Positions 22,030 through 33,612 of a DNA stretch of 64,000 nt are shown here, piece after piece. The notes beneath the pieces were generated by a model, which saw only the letters and a list, made by a program, of their open reading frames with translations, was not told where the DNA came from and did no database searches. Origin of the DNA: Cristatella mucedo. Lineage: Eukaryota; Bryozoa; Phylactolaemata; Cristatellidae. How positions within the stretch are numbered: position 1 is the first letter of the stretch; each line of letters opens with the position of its first letter. The position numbers were made by a program, and so were the translations under genes. The stretch covers positions 13,214,501-13,278,500 of the forward strand of contig WPIO01000006.1 of assembly GCA_009760855.2 (NCBI GenBank). Direction: 5' to 3'.

Positions 22030-22366
22030 GATAATAAAAGTGAAATTTGTATAGCACCCCATGAGAACTAAACCTCTTTCTGGGTAATTAAAGTGTGCTG
22101 TAAGGGAAGCACTTCCATTGCTAAGAAATAGCATGAAAATAACTGCATTACGGACAAGTCCCATGGACCCAGCAAAAGCTGTGAGGAGCAGGTTGGTTTT
22201 CACATTTTTTAGAAATTTTGTAAAGTCAAGGGATGTCGTAAAGTTTGTTACAAATGAGTTTCTGGCTTTAAGAGAATATAAACTACATGCACGATATTCA
22301 CAGGATTTGATATTGTTAGAGGCACAGCTGAACAACTTGAGTCAGAAGAGCAGGTGGTATGATCCC
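22030..22366 (-). pseudogene. LINE-A 3' end inside duplication arm 1
   Basis: Minus strand: LINE-A codons (LKARNSFVTNF, LKNVKTNLLLTAF) then the shortened 3' UTR and terminal stem-loop. It continues on the far side of the SINE-I at 22,548-22,610. The UTR is shorter than in other copies. Confidence 0.8.
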
Positions 22367-22547
22367 TAGTGAGCCGTGATGGCTCACTAGGTAAATTGGT
22401 TGCTTTTCACGACCTCGATCCCGAGGTCGTGGGTTCGATTCCTGCGGTGAGCGATCCTGTATTGCCGTTGCAAGCGGTGGTGAGAGCCTCTAAGGTCTTC
22501 TGCCACTCTACAAAAAGAGGCTGTTAAATCAGCTAGTATTAGTCTGA
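22367..22547 (+). mobile_element. SINE-I, full length, shared by both duplication arms
   Basis: Head 'gtgagccgtgatggctcac', B box 'gggttcgattcc' at 22,431-22,442, body and 'gaggctgttaaatcagc' end. The partner at 50,100-50,272 sits at the same place in LINE-A, so it predates the duplication. Confidence 0.92.
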
Positions 22548-22610
22548 TTAGGAAAGAGTTTAGGCAGCTAGGCTGGAGAAAGAGAATGAATCGATCTAAA
22601 AATGAGTGAC

Positions 22611-23814
22611 AAAAATAACCTGCTGGATGGATATTGCTGAAGCTCTGCTTGGTGAAATCGGGAAATGTATTTCAATATTCGGCTTTGAAAGTCGAGTTAA
22701 TTATTAACATCGAACTGGCTGTGGGTAATGTGCAGGCATCTTTGCATTTTTCAACTTGGGGAAACTCCGTATTAACAGCAACTCCTTCTAAATAGCATGT
22801 CGCCATGCCTATTCATTTGCCTTTGTGCCGCCGAGATTGAATTTCTGAATCCAATACCGTGGTCTTCGTGTCCTTGCGTGTCAGCCAAGGCTAATATCAT
22901 GCTACGTTCATTGAATCTGTGTGTCGTAAAAGCAAATGAATCAGACGTCAGTCCTATTCGAAGAATTTGAGTGTTCACTGAGTTTCGAAAGTCTGGCAGT
23001 GGCTGAATGCCCTGTTTGGAGTTTGTAGAATGTTGCCTACCATGACCTCTAAACTGTGTAACTCAATATTAAGCAGACGATGATGTTTTGGTAAGACAAC
23101 GTCACAGATTAACATGGTAAATCGCAGTCACAGTCACCAGTTCGACGGTGCACGGAGCTCCTCCTAATGACGCGTGTGTGTGAGCGCGAGAACTAATCAT
23201 GTTCTGGTTTTTAGATGGTTTCAGGCAGCTTTTGAGCTAGTTTACGGCTACAGGTATTTGCCTGTCTCCGGCCGTATGAAGTGCTATTAGCATCAGGAGA
23301 GCCAAGGATTCAGATTGCACATCTAAGCTCAACTAGACGCTGCGACGATGCCGACGATTAGGATGAAGGGCAGACATCTAAAGCAACAGCTGTTTAAGGC
23401 GACTGAAGATTTGCGGTAGCAGCTTGTGTTAGAGTCTGACGAGGCGGCGAGGCCAAAAGTTAGCACCTACCGTAGACGGTAATGTTAGATTTTTTTAATA
23501 ATCCTGCCCAGGATGGCCTTAATGTAAGGAGTGGCAGTAAAATGTTTGCATGCTAAATCGGTCAGATTATGATGGTGCGAGTGAAATTTTGGATGGCCAT
23601 ATCAACCAGAGTGCGACAAATATTTAAGCCGTTTTTGGAGCTAGCAACCCGAAAAATTAGTGCATTGCATAAGCGCGAAACTATATTTTTAAATATGTGA
23701 TTTTTATTGATTTAACTTGCTTTCTGTCTTCCAAATCAATTAATGTTATACCAAGAAGAAACAAACATTGAATTGTACGGCTGGCGTGAAAGTAACAATA
23801 GTACTTCCAGTTTG
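22611..23814. other. anonymous DNA
   Basis: No repeat family or gene recognised. Confidence 0.4.
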
Positions 23815-23980
23815 CCGAGCTGGTTTGGTCCAGAGGTTAAGGTGCTCGCCCCGACCAAGGTCTGGCTGAGGTCGTCGGTTCGAGCCCCGAGGCATATGTG
23901 AAGCGCCTAAATAGAGATTGTTTTCTCTTAGGGCGATATAAAAATATGTTATATATATATATATACATATATATATATTC
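23815..23980 (+). mobile_element. SINE-II, full length
   Basis: Best-preserved SINE-II. Head 'gctggtttggtccagaggtt' with an A-box-like TGGTCCAGAGG, B box 'cggttcgagcccc' at 23,878-23,890, then a 3' module at 23,903-23,935 that folds as GCGCC...GGGCG with an inner AGAGA/TCTCT pair. The tail has become (TA)n from 23,948. Confidence 0.88.
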
Positions 23981-24869
23981 GTCATGAAAATATGCAATTG
24001 CTAGTATGCAAAAATAAAAAGTTCTAGTAAAATTAAATCAAGAATAACTGTATGTGACCGTCTACAAGTAGTTGAACACCCGTCAAGAACAGGATCGTTA
24101 CCAGTGGTAAATTGAGAGGTTTTGTAGATAAATCAGACACCCAGAAGCATCCAAGTCAAAATATGTTGCCTTAATCAACGTCTGGAAGCGTTTTACCAAC
24201 GTATGTCGCTGTCTTCGTGGGAAATTGCCTTCGAGGAATCGCACACAACCTTAACATTTATTTAATAAATAGGCGGACATTATTAGGCAATATTAACTCT
24301 TTCTCTATTAGTATATTATTTCAAAATATATTTAAAAACTGGCATACATAATAATGCAATGTGATTTATACTGTGTATTTATTCTCTCTGATAAAATACT
24401 CCATGTATGAATATCTATTTATATATGCATTCACAAAGTTATTTTTTCGTGCATGCATCGGCTTTTGACCTGCGCATTTATTTCGTTTCGCACTTTTGTT
24501 CCCCGCACGCTTTTGTCGGGTCGCCGTATATAATGTGTAAAAACGGTACAGACTTGACACTTGAAGGTATGAGCGCTCTTTACAGCTGCCCGGCTCAGCT
24601 ACCATCGTAATACCTGCCTACGTCGAGGCAGCATGTACGACTCGCTAGCCGTGCTTCGAGGTGCCAGCTCGATCAATATCATCAGCTCGATCATGCCCCG
24701 TGTCGGAAAGGGCTAATACCGCTACGAGCACCTCGGTTGTGCGACCTAAGGACTTCAGTGCTGACACAGCTCCAGCAGAGGCATAGCAGGGGGACAAATG
24801 TCCACTGGCACCGAGGCCAAAGAGGTGCCAAAACCAATACGGACTGCGCATCTTTTTAAAAACTTTCTC
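23981..24869. other. anonymous AT-rich then mixed DNA
   Basis: Nothing recognised. Confidence 0.4.
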
Positions 24870-25165
24870 GTGAAACTGTAGCTTGACGCCCTAGCGGCAC
24901 ACACGCAGTGACGACACGTAAACACGCTTCAACCACCGCGTTATCGGCTGGCGCTCGCAGCTCAATAAGCACACGGCCATTGAAACTCTCTCCGTCGGCG
25001 TTCCCTTCCTGTCCGCTTGTCCCATCATGCCTGCCACGGGCGGTCTGCATCGCGTCAAGGGCGAGCTCGGCCTGCTATGCCGCGTCAATGGCTAGCCAGC
25101 GTGCCGCGGCTGAGCACCGACGCACTATTGGACCACACAAGTTAGGTTTACTTAACTGGCCGAGC
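24870..25165 (+). repeat. unclassified dispersed repeat, copy 2
   Basis: Plus-strand counterpart of 15,410-15,690. The shared blocks are at 24,893-24,985 and 25,015-25,145. This copy has about 40 bp extra near 25,050 that looks like a local duplication ('gcgtcaa' repeated). Confidence 0.6.
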
Positions 25166-25494
25166 TACGACGACGCAGCAGTCGTGTCTGGCCAATTTTC
25201 AGGTGTCCAAAAGAGAATGCTGTCTAAAAATGAGAGGGCAATATTTGTAAACTGTGATAACCGCAGCTTAAACCCGGCAGGAGTTAATGCTGCAAGTCAA
25301 AGCTCGATTGTCATTACCTTTTTTGGAAAAATAGAGAGCACCCAATTATTCTTTTCAAGATCGGCTCTGATGTGGGAGCAACTAAAGAAAGTCCTAGCCA
25401 TCTCTGTTATACAAATAATCTATTATCATCATCATAATTATTACGCTAAGATTGAGGCTTCGGTTTACCATACAATGTGTGCGCGAGCCATAAC
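25166..25494. other. anonymous DNA
   Basis: Nothing recognised. Confidence 0.4.
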
Positions 25495-26045
25495 AAACTT
25501 GACTTATCTGTCGTGAGCGTCGCAGTTGCCACGTCGCACCACTTCTCGCCGACCTGCACTGGTTACCAGTCAAGCAACGGGTCGACTTCAAGGTTTCGTC
25601 GCTCACTTTGAGATCCCTTAATTCTTTGGTTCCAGCCTATCTATCAGATCTATTCCCCCCCAGCCCAAGCATTGTTCCACCCACTTTTTGGAATCTAACT
25701 GTTTACCTATAACTCGTAAACCTCAAATCTTTTGGAGGCCGTGCATTTAGTTCGTATGCTCCCAAAGCCCGGAACTCACTCCCGACTTGCGTTGCGACAT
25801 CCCCTGATTTAACCATGTTTAAAAAGAAATTAGAAACGCGCTTATTTATGACAGCATTTAGTGGGTCCTTGCGATTCGTCCTTTATGTGCTTATGCATGC
25901 TGACCCTGTGCATGTCACCCCTAATCATGTTATTCATGTTGTTTATCAAGCACGATACCACTCACCATTCGATCGTATTTCCTTTGCAGCAAATGTAATG
26001 CGCCTCTGAGGGGGTTTCATCAATAATAATATTAATATTATTAAG
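25495..26045 (+). mobile_element. LINE-A 3' end, 5'-truncated
   Basis: Begins at codons for CRERR-like sequence, then [17 protein letters not shown], then APKARNSLP and LKTRLFMTAFSGS. A full 3' UTR follows. The terminal stem-loop is largely deleted ('gcgcctctgaggggg'), followed by ATAATATT repeats. Confidence 0.88.
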
Positions 26046-27550
26046 TGCCTCTCCGAATTAATGCTTGATGCCAGGTTGAACTGCATGAGGCACAAGGCTG
26101 GCTAAACTCGGGAGGCGAGGAACAACATCTGTCCCATTGTTATGTGTGCCTTACTAATTTTGGTAGCTGGACAACGCATGAGGGTTATGCAGAGCAAACG
26201 ACACTGACACTTCAATGGGTAACGACTTTACGCAAATAGGCACAAGCGTTACTATCAATAACCCTCAAAAGAGCCATATAAAATCTGTCCACCTTTGAAC
26301 TGCTTGACTGTTAACACTTTATATAGCGTATTTTCTAATTAGAAAGGATAATTCAGAGGCCGTTAGCTCAAGATAACGGCCTTTAAAAAACAGCAGGCCG
26401 ATGAAAGTTTCCAGCAGGCCAGAATTGAAGCTGCGTGCATCTTGTTAGCTCATAATGTCCGTAAATGATTCATTCAGAGGTAAATAATTCATTCGGAAGT
26501 CTGACGGTCTTCAAGGGGCGCAGCCTCTTCAGACTGGTTTCTTTTACATGCTGTATTGAACAAAGGTTTTTACCACTGGAAAAAAGCAAACTGTGAATTG
26601 CCAAACGATTTTTCAATGTCCTAGAACTTTCCGTACTTTGAATTTAGGCAGTATTTCAGTGCGTGCTGTAGGATAAATACAGTATTCGCTACTAGCTCGT
26701 TGTATTTGGAGCAAGACCGCAGTTGGGACCGCATAGCCGGTTCTTTATTCGTGATGGTTAGCTATAATTGAAGCCCTTTCTGTTGTTGACTTTGGATCTG
26801 CCTTCTGCCGAAAATGAAATGTAAAAGTCTCTCTACTGAAACGCAAGACAGCACCAAGGTGACATCGAACGAGGCTGCCGGAAGTAGCGGTTCCTAAATT
26901 ATGATAATATCATAATATATGATAATCTTAGCTATTACATGTATAGTACACAATTGTCTTGATCCTTAGTCAATCGTCAATCAGCTTGCAAACTGCATGT
27001 ATAGGTATTGTTCACACTGTGTCGAATATTGAGCCCGAGTTTAGCCTCATGGACAAATTCCTAAGTATGCGCGATCTTTATGACCATCTTTCTCTGTTTT
27101 CCTCGGCGTTATTGCGTGTCTCGGTGCCGCATAGAACGTTAGCTAGCCGAACTTCGAGGCGCTAGTTTCATCTGTACGAGCTCACCTACTGTGAGGCCTA
27201 TCCTTTTTAAGTTTGCTGTGTTTGTGGGTAAACAGTTCAGTTCTGGAGGGGCCACGTTCGAAATGCTCAATTTGATTTAGTCATTGGCGACTATGTACCG
27301 GAGTCCTCTTGGTTTAACTGGCGCACAAAATCTCTGCCAACGCTCGTGCTCTACTGGCATTGTCCTTCAACGTTGCTAAATGGTCTCTCCGACAATGCGA
27401 AGAGGCACGTTGAATCAATCGATTCTTAAGGTGCATCGACTGATGCGTTGGACTATCGTTGATACTTGATTGTTTTTGTACACCTGTGACTTAATACTGT
27501 CTTGATTTTTACGGGCACTCTTGGAACTCTTGTTTTCTGAACATGGTTAT
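26046..27550. other. anonymous DNA
   Basis: About 1.5 kb without recognisable repeat or gene. Short open frames only. Confidence 0.4.
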
Positions 27551-28148
27551 CAATAATAATAGTCATAAAACACTTTATAGCGCCTTCAGAGAACGGAGTC
27601 TCTTTCTAGGCTTTTTATATATACTATAAAGGAAGTTTGACCAAATGATTAGTGATAACATTTGCAATGTCATCAAGCATAGCATTGGTAGATGTGACAT
27701 GCACGGAGTCAACGTGTAGATATGGTTAGTAGCAGCAGCTACAGTGTCAGCACTTTTAAGCGCACAGAAGACGAATCACAAGGATCCACTAAATGCTGCT
27801 AATAAACAGGTGTGTTTTAAGCTTCTTTTTAAATGTCATCAAGTCAGAGGGTGTCGTGACGTCATTCGGGAGTGAGTTCCAGGGTTTAGGAGCATATGGA
27901 ATAGCATAGGCACGGTGTTGAGGCTTGCTCGAGGTACAGGTAAACGATAAGTTATAACAGCGGGTATTACGATGCTTGGCCTGGTGGGGGACTGGCTCTG
28001 ATAGGTAGGCTGGAGCCAGAGAATGAAGGAACTTCTTTGTAAGTGACAAAACCTTTAAGACGATGCGACGACTGGGAGCCAGTGCAGGTCGGCGAGAAAT
28101 TTAGCGACGTGGCAGCTGCAATGCTCACGATAGACAAGCCTAAGGCAA
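27551..28148 (-). mobile_element. LINE-A 3' end, minus strand, 5'-truncated
   Basis: The minus frame at 28,049-27,789 reads KKFLHSLAPAYLSEPV...APKPWNSLPNDVTTPSDLMTFKKKLKTHLF, the C-terminal end of ORF2. The 3' UTR and the terminal segment follow, with an ATT-type tail at 27,551-27,565. Confidence 0.88.
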
Positions 28149-28644
28149 ATAGTTTTTGGAAGCCGATGCAGTTTCAGATTACTTTCGGCAGGTCATAGCA
28201 ATATGTAACAAAGTTTGTGCCCTTGGATAGTAACTGTTATTTCGTGATTGCTAATGCTTCAGAATAGAAAATGGTCTCTTTTTTATTTCCTACGAACCTA
28301 GCTTGTTGGACCTGGGCACAGATTAACTTTTAATTGACCGATTTCCGGTGATTCGCATTAACTAGGACTAATAAGCAAAAGCCTTAGAAAGCATGCACAA
28401 GATCGGGACTTACAGTCCATCGACTGGCGTTTGAGGACTATTATAGATTAACTAGTCCATCCTAGCTAAGGCCAAGTCTGGCTTATATAAAAAACCCAGT
28501 TTGGAATCACTGATCACGATACATAAATGCTCATTTCGACCATCGACAGTCTCCTTAACTGCTCCTAAGTTAGTTCCTTACCTAGTAATCCCTGTGGCGA
28601 TATTGAAGATTGGAGCTTCTGTAGATTATTGGTCAGCAAGTGAC
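28149..28644. other. anonymous DNA
   Basis: Nothing recognised. Confidence 0.4.
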
Positions 28645-28842
28645 GTGCTGGTTTAGCCTGGTAGTTAAGATGCTCACCTAGAACCAAGGTCACAGGTGAA
28701 TGTATTTGCTGATCGAGGTCGTGGGCTCTGGCCCATGGCATTTGTGAAGTGTCTGAATAGAGATTAAGCTGTAGAAATGAAATATATATGTATACATATA
28801 TAGTTTATTTTTATACACGATATATATATATATATATATGCA
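28645..28842 (+). mobile_element. SINE-II with (TA)n tail
   Basis: Head 'gctggtttagcctggtagtt', diverged B box 'gtgggctctggccc', 3' module 'gtgaagtgtctgaataga'. The rest of the stem-loop is lost, and the tail is TA-rich to 28,842. Confidence 0.75.
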
Positions 28843-28940
28843 TAAAACAAGCATTTCATCCCCAAGGTAACAACACACCCACTTAAATCTCATAATAAGC
28901 AAAAATCGCCACTGAACTCTCCCTCTCTCTATCTCTCACT

Positions 28941-28967
28941 CATATATATATATATATATATATATAT
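28941..28967. repeat. (TA)n microsatellite
   Basis: TA array after a CT-rich stretch. Confidence 0.9.
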
Positions 28968-29284
28968 TTATTTATTTTTATTAATATTTATGCTCCTTTC
29001 AGTACCTCAACATCTAAACATTCAAGCCTGCTACTAGTGACCTCATCTTGGAAGTTCATCTCCCACTCTCTAAGAAGGCTACTAGTCGTCTGGACCACGG
29101 TTATACCCACGGTTCTCCGTCTGAGATGCATAGATCTGCTGCTGCCGTGCATAACTAAAACAATCAATATGCCTCAGGTCCTGTCCATACATTTTTCAAA
29201 AAGACTGTTGTTTGAACACTGCACTTTGAGAACTTTGAGAACTTAAGCATCTTCTGTCTAGTCTATCTCCTGCCATTCTATTCA
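28968..29284. other. anonymous DNA
   Basis: Nothing recognised. Confidence 0.35.
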
Positions 29285-31322
29285 AAGATGTCATAACGAG
29301 TAGTGACATACCAACTCTTCTACCTAAGTCTGCATTCCTAAGTAGGTCGGTATAAACCGGACCAATGCTGATTCTGCGGACTGATTACCTCTAAAATTGT
29401 ACTGAAACTTACAAGGAAGGTTTGGAGTTTCAATACGGGAAATCAGCTGGTCTGCCATGACACGTTCCAGTGTTTGTATAGGAACGGTAGAAGACAGACT
29501 GGACGAAGTTGGTTAAGTTCTCTTTATCAAGCGTCTATCTTTCTTGAGTAGTGGCCTTACTACAGCCTTTTAGAAAGGTGCTGGCACATTACCTGAAAAT
29601 ACTGACATATTTATATTCTTAGTCATGCATAGAAAAGCAGACCCATGCATCGTAGAAGCAGGAGTGTGTGAATAGGGTCCACAGGACTAGTTGTCTTCTT
29701 CGATTTGGATATGAACTACAGGACGAGGTCACTAGTGGCCTCCTTGAATGTAGACAATGAGTTGCTGCATGGAAATGAGGGACTGGATTCCAGGGGGATG
29801 TTTCCATCTTTGGGATCCTGATCTTGTCTATTTTATTGATACAAAAGCTGGAGAAATAATCAGCTAGATCATCAGAGAGATGACCAGGTAATGAGCTAAT
29901 CTGGGACCGATTAAGGAGACGGTTGATCGTCAATATCAGCATTTTTGGATAGTGCATCTGTGATTCAACAACGTCTTTACAGAAGCTAGACTTGACCTTT
30001 GCTAGGATCGATTGGTACAATCTACAGAAGTCCTCGTATGCCTGTCGATTGATAGTCAGTCCTGACTGACCTTTTGTGTGCTTTTTCAAGCTTGTGCTTA
30101 GTGGACCTAGAAGTTTAATGTCTGTGATGATTCAGAGGCCATCTGGGCGAGGACGTACAGTGCGCTTAGGCAGAGTTTCAAACTCATCGATAATGTCACC
30201 TACTGTCGTGTCGTAGCAATATACCAATGATGACAGGTCGGAAGGAGGATAGAGCAGCAGAGACAACACAGATATTCTCGCATGGATTGGATCGACGTCA
30301 ATGGTCTTGAGGTTTCGAGATTCACAGGTGATTTTAGATGTGGAATAGGAGGGCACAAATTATTGACTGAATGAGATCTGCATGTGGTCAGATAAGCAGA
30401 AGTTGATGATTGGTAATGATAGCGTGCAGTTGTATGAGAAGATTTGGTCGAGTGTGTGACCGTTGATGTGAGTAGGGCTAAGAATATGAGCCACAAGAGA
30501 GGAATGAGTCAGTCAGAGCACGAAATTCAGTGCTGAAGGCGTTAGGTAAGCTATAAAAATGAATGTTGAAATCACCCATAAGGAGGAAAGAACGATTTCT
30601 TGCACACAGAATTGAAACGAGAGTAGCGAAATCTGAGATAAGGGAGAACTTGATACCAGGTGGACGATAGACTACTGCTACCGTCGGTAGCTTGTTGTCG
30701 GAGAAAATCAAGACAATACATTCGAAAGACTGCTTCGAGGTTGCTGCAAACGCTTGAAGTTGTCGATCGAAAGCGGGATAATAGCGACTCCACCTCTAGT
30801 TTAGATTGATCTAGGGGTGTGAATGAGGGGGAAGCCAGCTGGGGCTTCGTCTTTAATTGTCGGGCAGTTTACTGATTTTAGCCGAGTTTCAGTCAAGGCA
30901 AGCAGAATGAGACCCATTTCAGAAACGGGGTCGCTTATTCGTAGGGATTTATTACACATTGAGCGAGGATTCCTAAGACGAGCGTTAAGTTGGGCGACCG
31001 GCCTGATAACCACTAAGTTACAGAGATTCACAGTAACGCTTGAAGGAGAACTCGCAGGGAAGTTCCAGATGAGGCTAGGAATACCAAACGAGTGGGTGCT
31101 CACCTCGGAGCTCCAGCCAAAGGATATCTGTCTCAGCTCGCAGCCCCGGCCCCCCTGCTCCGGGAGCCTTTTTTTGGTTAATGCATAATTCATGGATTTT
31201 AGCAGCAGCAATAACATCTGGGGATGTATTTGAAGTACAATAATGAAGCGATATTATGTTAGCACGATCATAACTAGTATGCAGGTTACTTGCCGCCGGC
31301 GTGGCAGACCCAGCCCGAAATG
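29285..31322 (-). pseudogene. LINE-A 5' half: 5' UTR, endonuclease, linker, first RT motifs
   Basis: Most complete LINE-A 5' part. The minus-strand 5' end at 31,322 ('tttcgggctgggtctgcc') abuts the ATT tail of another LINE-A. A GC-rich leader leads to a frame at 31,217-30,801 with LNARLRN, MCNK and LTETRL (start of the apurinic-type endonuclease). 30,711-30,478 holds VYRPPG and LLMGDFNIH; 30,496-30,132 holds the endonuclease end (FSQ...LETSRPL). 30,089-29,619 is the linker, including GLTINRQAYEDF and LPGHLSDDLADYF. RT motifs follow to about 29,285 (a stretch reading LERVMADQLI). Several frameshifts separate these blocks, so no full ORF remains. The element is CR1-superfamily, most like the L2 group. 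Confidence 0.85.
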
Positions 31323-31506
31323 ATAATAATAGTAATAATAATAATAATAACACACTTGATAAAGCGTCTTCAGAGAACTCAATCTCTTTCTAGGCGCTTT
31401 ACATTTGCTGCAAAGGAAGCACGGTAGAAAGGTTGGTGGTAACATGCTCAATAAACAACAAAAATAACATGGTTAGGGGTGACATGCACAGGGTCAGCAT
31501 GCAAGC
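31323..31506 (-). mobile_element. LINE-A 3' end fragment
   Basis: ATT-repeat tail (31,323-31,352 on plus as AAT), intact terminal stem-loop and about 110 bp of 3' UTR. It lies head-to-tail with the 29.3-31.3 kb copy. Confidence 0.9.
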
Positions 31507-31676
31507 GTTTAGATGACTATTAGCATGTAATTTCGTATGCGCTGCTGTCAAAAAATATACCAATAAACTTTACACAGGTATTTGCTATATCGGTTTCCGT
31601 AATACGTAATTCCGTATACGATATTCGCAAGAACTTTGGTTCTCGAAAGAGAATACTGCTATGGAGAAGAGAGGTT
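31507..31676 (+). repeat. unclassified repeat U, copy 1
   Basis: Aligns with the complement of 36,118-36,305: both share 'gcgtttagat', 'gtaatttc', 'tccgtatacgat' and 'ttcgcaagaacttt'. It lies between a LINE-A tail and the start of a LINE-B copy. Confidence 0.6.
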
Positions 31677-33612
31677 TCTGCTTGCGATGTGGCAACCTTA
31701 ATCAGGTCTAGCAAATCGAGCTCGTCTCCTGAAGGCCCTATACCACCATCTCTGTGGTCTTCACTGGCGGGCCAACTTAGCCCTGCCGTAAGGGAGATTT
31801 TAAATGCTTCTTTGGGAAAATGGGTCGTACCCAAGTCCTTCAGATCGGCAATCATTAGACTCATACTTATTAAGTCTGGGTTAGATACAGAGGTCCTTGC
31901 AAACTATCGCCGAGTTTCCCTTCTTCCGTTCCTGTCAAAGATTCTTGAAAAAATTGTTCCTAAGCAGCAGGTTGAACATATTAAAAATAATGAAATGTCA
32001 GAAGCATTTCAATCAGGGTTCAAGAGGCAACACTCCACTGAAACTGCTCTCCTCCGTGTTCCCAATGACATTCTACGTGGCAACGATGACGGAAATGTCA
32101 TTGCCCTAGCTGTGCTAGATCTGTCAGCTGCCTTCGACACCGTGGATCACGTTGTTCTACTTGAACGATTGAGAACAACGATCGGTCGGGTAAACGAGGC
32201 ACTAGCGTGGTTTAATTCGTGCTGGTCTGATCGTGTTCAAAATAAATAAATAAATGATAGCTGATTTAACAGCCTCTTTCGTGTAGTGACAGAAGAGCCT
32301 TTACGGCTATCCCCACCGCTTGCAGTGGTAATAAAGGAACCCCTACTGGAGAAATCGAACCCACGACCTCGGGACCAAGGTCGTGAAAAGCAACCGCCTT
32401 ACCTAGTGAGCCATCACGTCTCACCCAATCCATGTCGTGTGGGGGTCAGGTCTCACACACGAGACGGGTCACCTGTGGAGTCCCTCGAGGGTCTGTACTC
32501 GGTCTATTGCTGTTCTCCATTTATACTTAACCTGTGGGAAAAGTGATTAAGGCCCATAGAATAGGATATCACTTTTATGCTGACGATACTCAGCTGTATT
32601 TGTCATTCAAATCGTCGGAATCTGCATCAGCAACTATGAAAGTGAATGCTTGCCTTGCAGACATTCGATCCTGGATATCGGAAAACTTCTTAAACTGAAT
32701 GACAATACAACCGAACAGCTGCTCATAGAACACCCTAAGCGTGTGACCGGATTAAATGGCTTTGCTCTTCTAATAGGTGATGCTGTTGTGCGACCATCCC
32801 CACGTGCTCGAAATTTAGGTGTCGTTTTTGACGGCTGCCTCAATTTTTAAAGCTTCATTCAGAAGACTGCTTCTACAGCTAGCCATCACGTCCGATCCCT
32901 ATCCTAGATTAGGAGTTGTCTTCCAGTGTCTTGCAAAAAATTTAACTAGCTCCTTAGTTCTGTCTCGGCTTGATTATTGTAATTCTATTTTGGCTCTGCT
33001 ACCAAAAAAGCGATTAGGCCACTGCAGCTGACTATGAATATGGTGGCATGGCTAGTCTTCAAGTGCCAGAGGTTTGAGCACGCCTCTCCTTTGCTAAAAT
33101 AGCTAAGATTGATGCCGGTTGATCAACGGATAAAGAGCAAAGTTCTTATGCTGACCCACAAGGCCCGCCACGGCTTGGCTCCTCCATACCTAGGTGAACT
33201 GCACACCAGTTTCAGCCTCCTCGTGCGTTCAGGTCCTGCGGGGACAATAAATTAGCTGTTCCATGCCACCGCTTAAAGACCGTTGGCGACAGAAGCTTTG
33301 GCTCGGCAGGTCCGAGACTGTGGAACTCGTTTCAACAGTTCTTACACAACGACAACTATTCTCCTGCTGCCGACTATGGCTCATCCTTTTCAGTGGTTTT
33401 GAGCTGTTACTTCCATGCTACTCACCACCTCAACTGCTCTCCTGACTCTGCTATGCTTCCCACTTTCTCTTTGTTTCGCGAGACGAAGTCTGATGGCTAA
33501 CAAATGCATACCGAAAGCAGCTTAGGCGGTGAGTGCGCTATACAAATCTCTCCTGCGTGACACCCACATGGTCTTTATGACTTTGTGGAGTTACAGACGG
33601 AGATACATTACA
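31677..33612 (+). pseudogene. LINE-B copy 1, 5'-truncated, with SINE-I inside
   Basis: Second CR1/L2-type family. The RT frame at 31,689-32,236 carries PKSFRSAII, LANYRRVSLLPFLSKILEKI, FQSGFKRQHSTETALL and LDLSAAFDTVDH. After the SINE-I (32,237-32,428) it continues with CGVPRGSVLG-like sequence, [13 protein letters not shown] at about 32,573, LKLND, LSRLDYCNS and the C-terminal GPRLWNS region. The 3' end is 'gcgctatacaaatctctcct' plus about 70 bp ending in 'atacattaca'. It has several frameshifts, and no endonuclease is present. Confidence 0.88.
32237..32428 (-). mobile_element. SINE-I in LINE-B
   Basis: Minus strand. On plus it runs from an (AATA)n tail ('aataaataaataaat') to the head complement 'gtgagccatcacgtctcac'. 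The uninterrupted site is visible in LINE-B copy 2 near 61,598 ('gtgttcaatccgtg'). Confidence 0.93.

Larger units (their letters stand above)
20290..22610 (+). repeat. inverted segmental duplication, arm 1
   Basis: Matches the reverse complement of 50,025-52,175 nearly end to end, 27 kb apart. It is not one transposon: the shared unit holds LINE-A 3' sequence, a SINE-I and about 1.5 kb of anonymous DNA in the same order. The core (about 20,890-21,835) is almost identical: in the 430 bp of 21,146-21,574 I count about five substitutions plus a G-run length change. Flanks (for example 20,460-20,650 and 22,090-22,370) differ at roughly one base in ten. Differences private to this arm are a SINE-I at 21,851-22,024, a 51-bp tandem duplication at 20,549-20,650 and a SINE-I head fragment at 20,688-20,740. 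Confidence 0.88.

Noticed and set aside
22367-22547. Functional tRNA genes at the B-box positions
   Set aside because: All copies continue into the same SINE bodies, and the acceptor ends do not pair properly. They are tRNA-derived SINEs.
24908-25516. 202-codon plus frame
   Set aside because: It overlaps an unclassified repeat whose other copy does not keep the frame, and ends in anonymous DNA.
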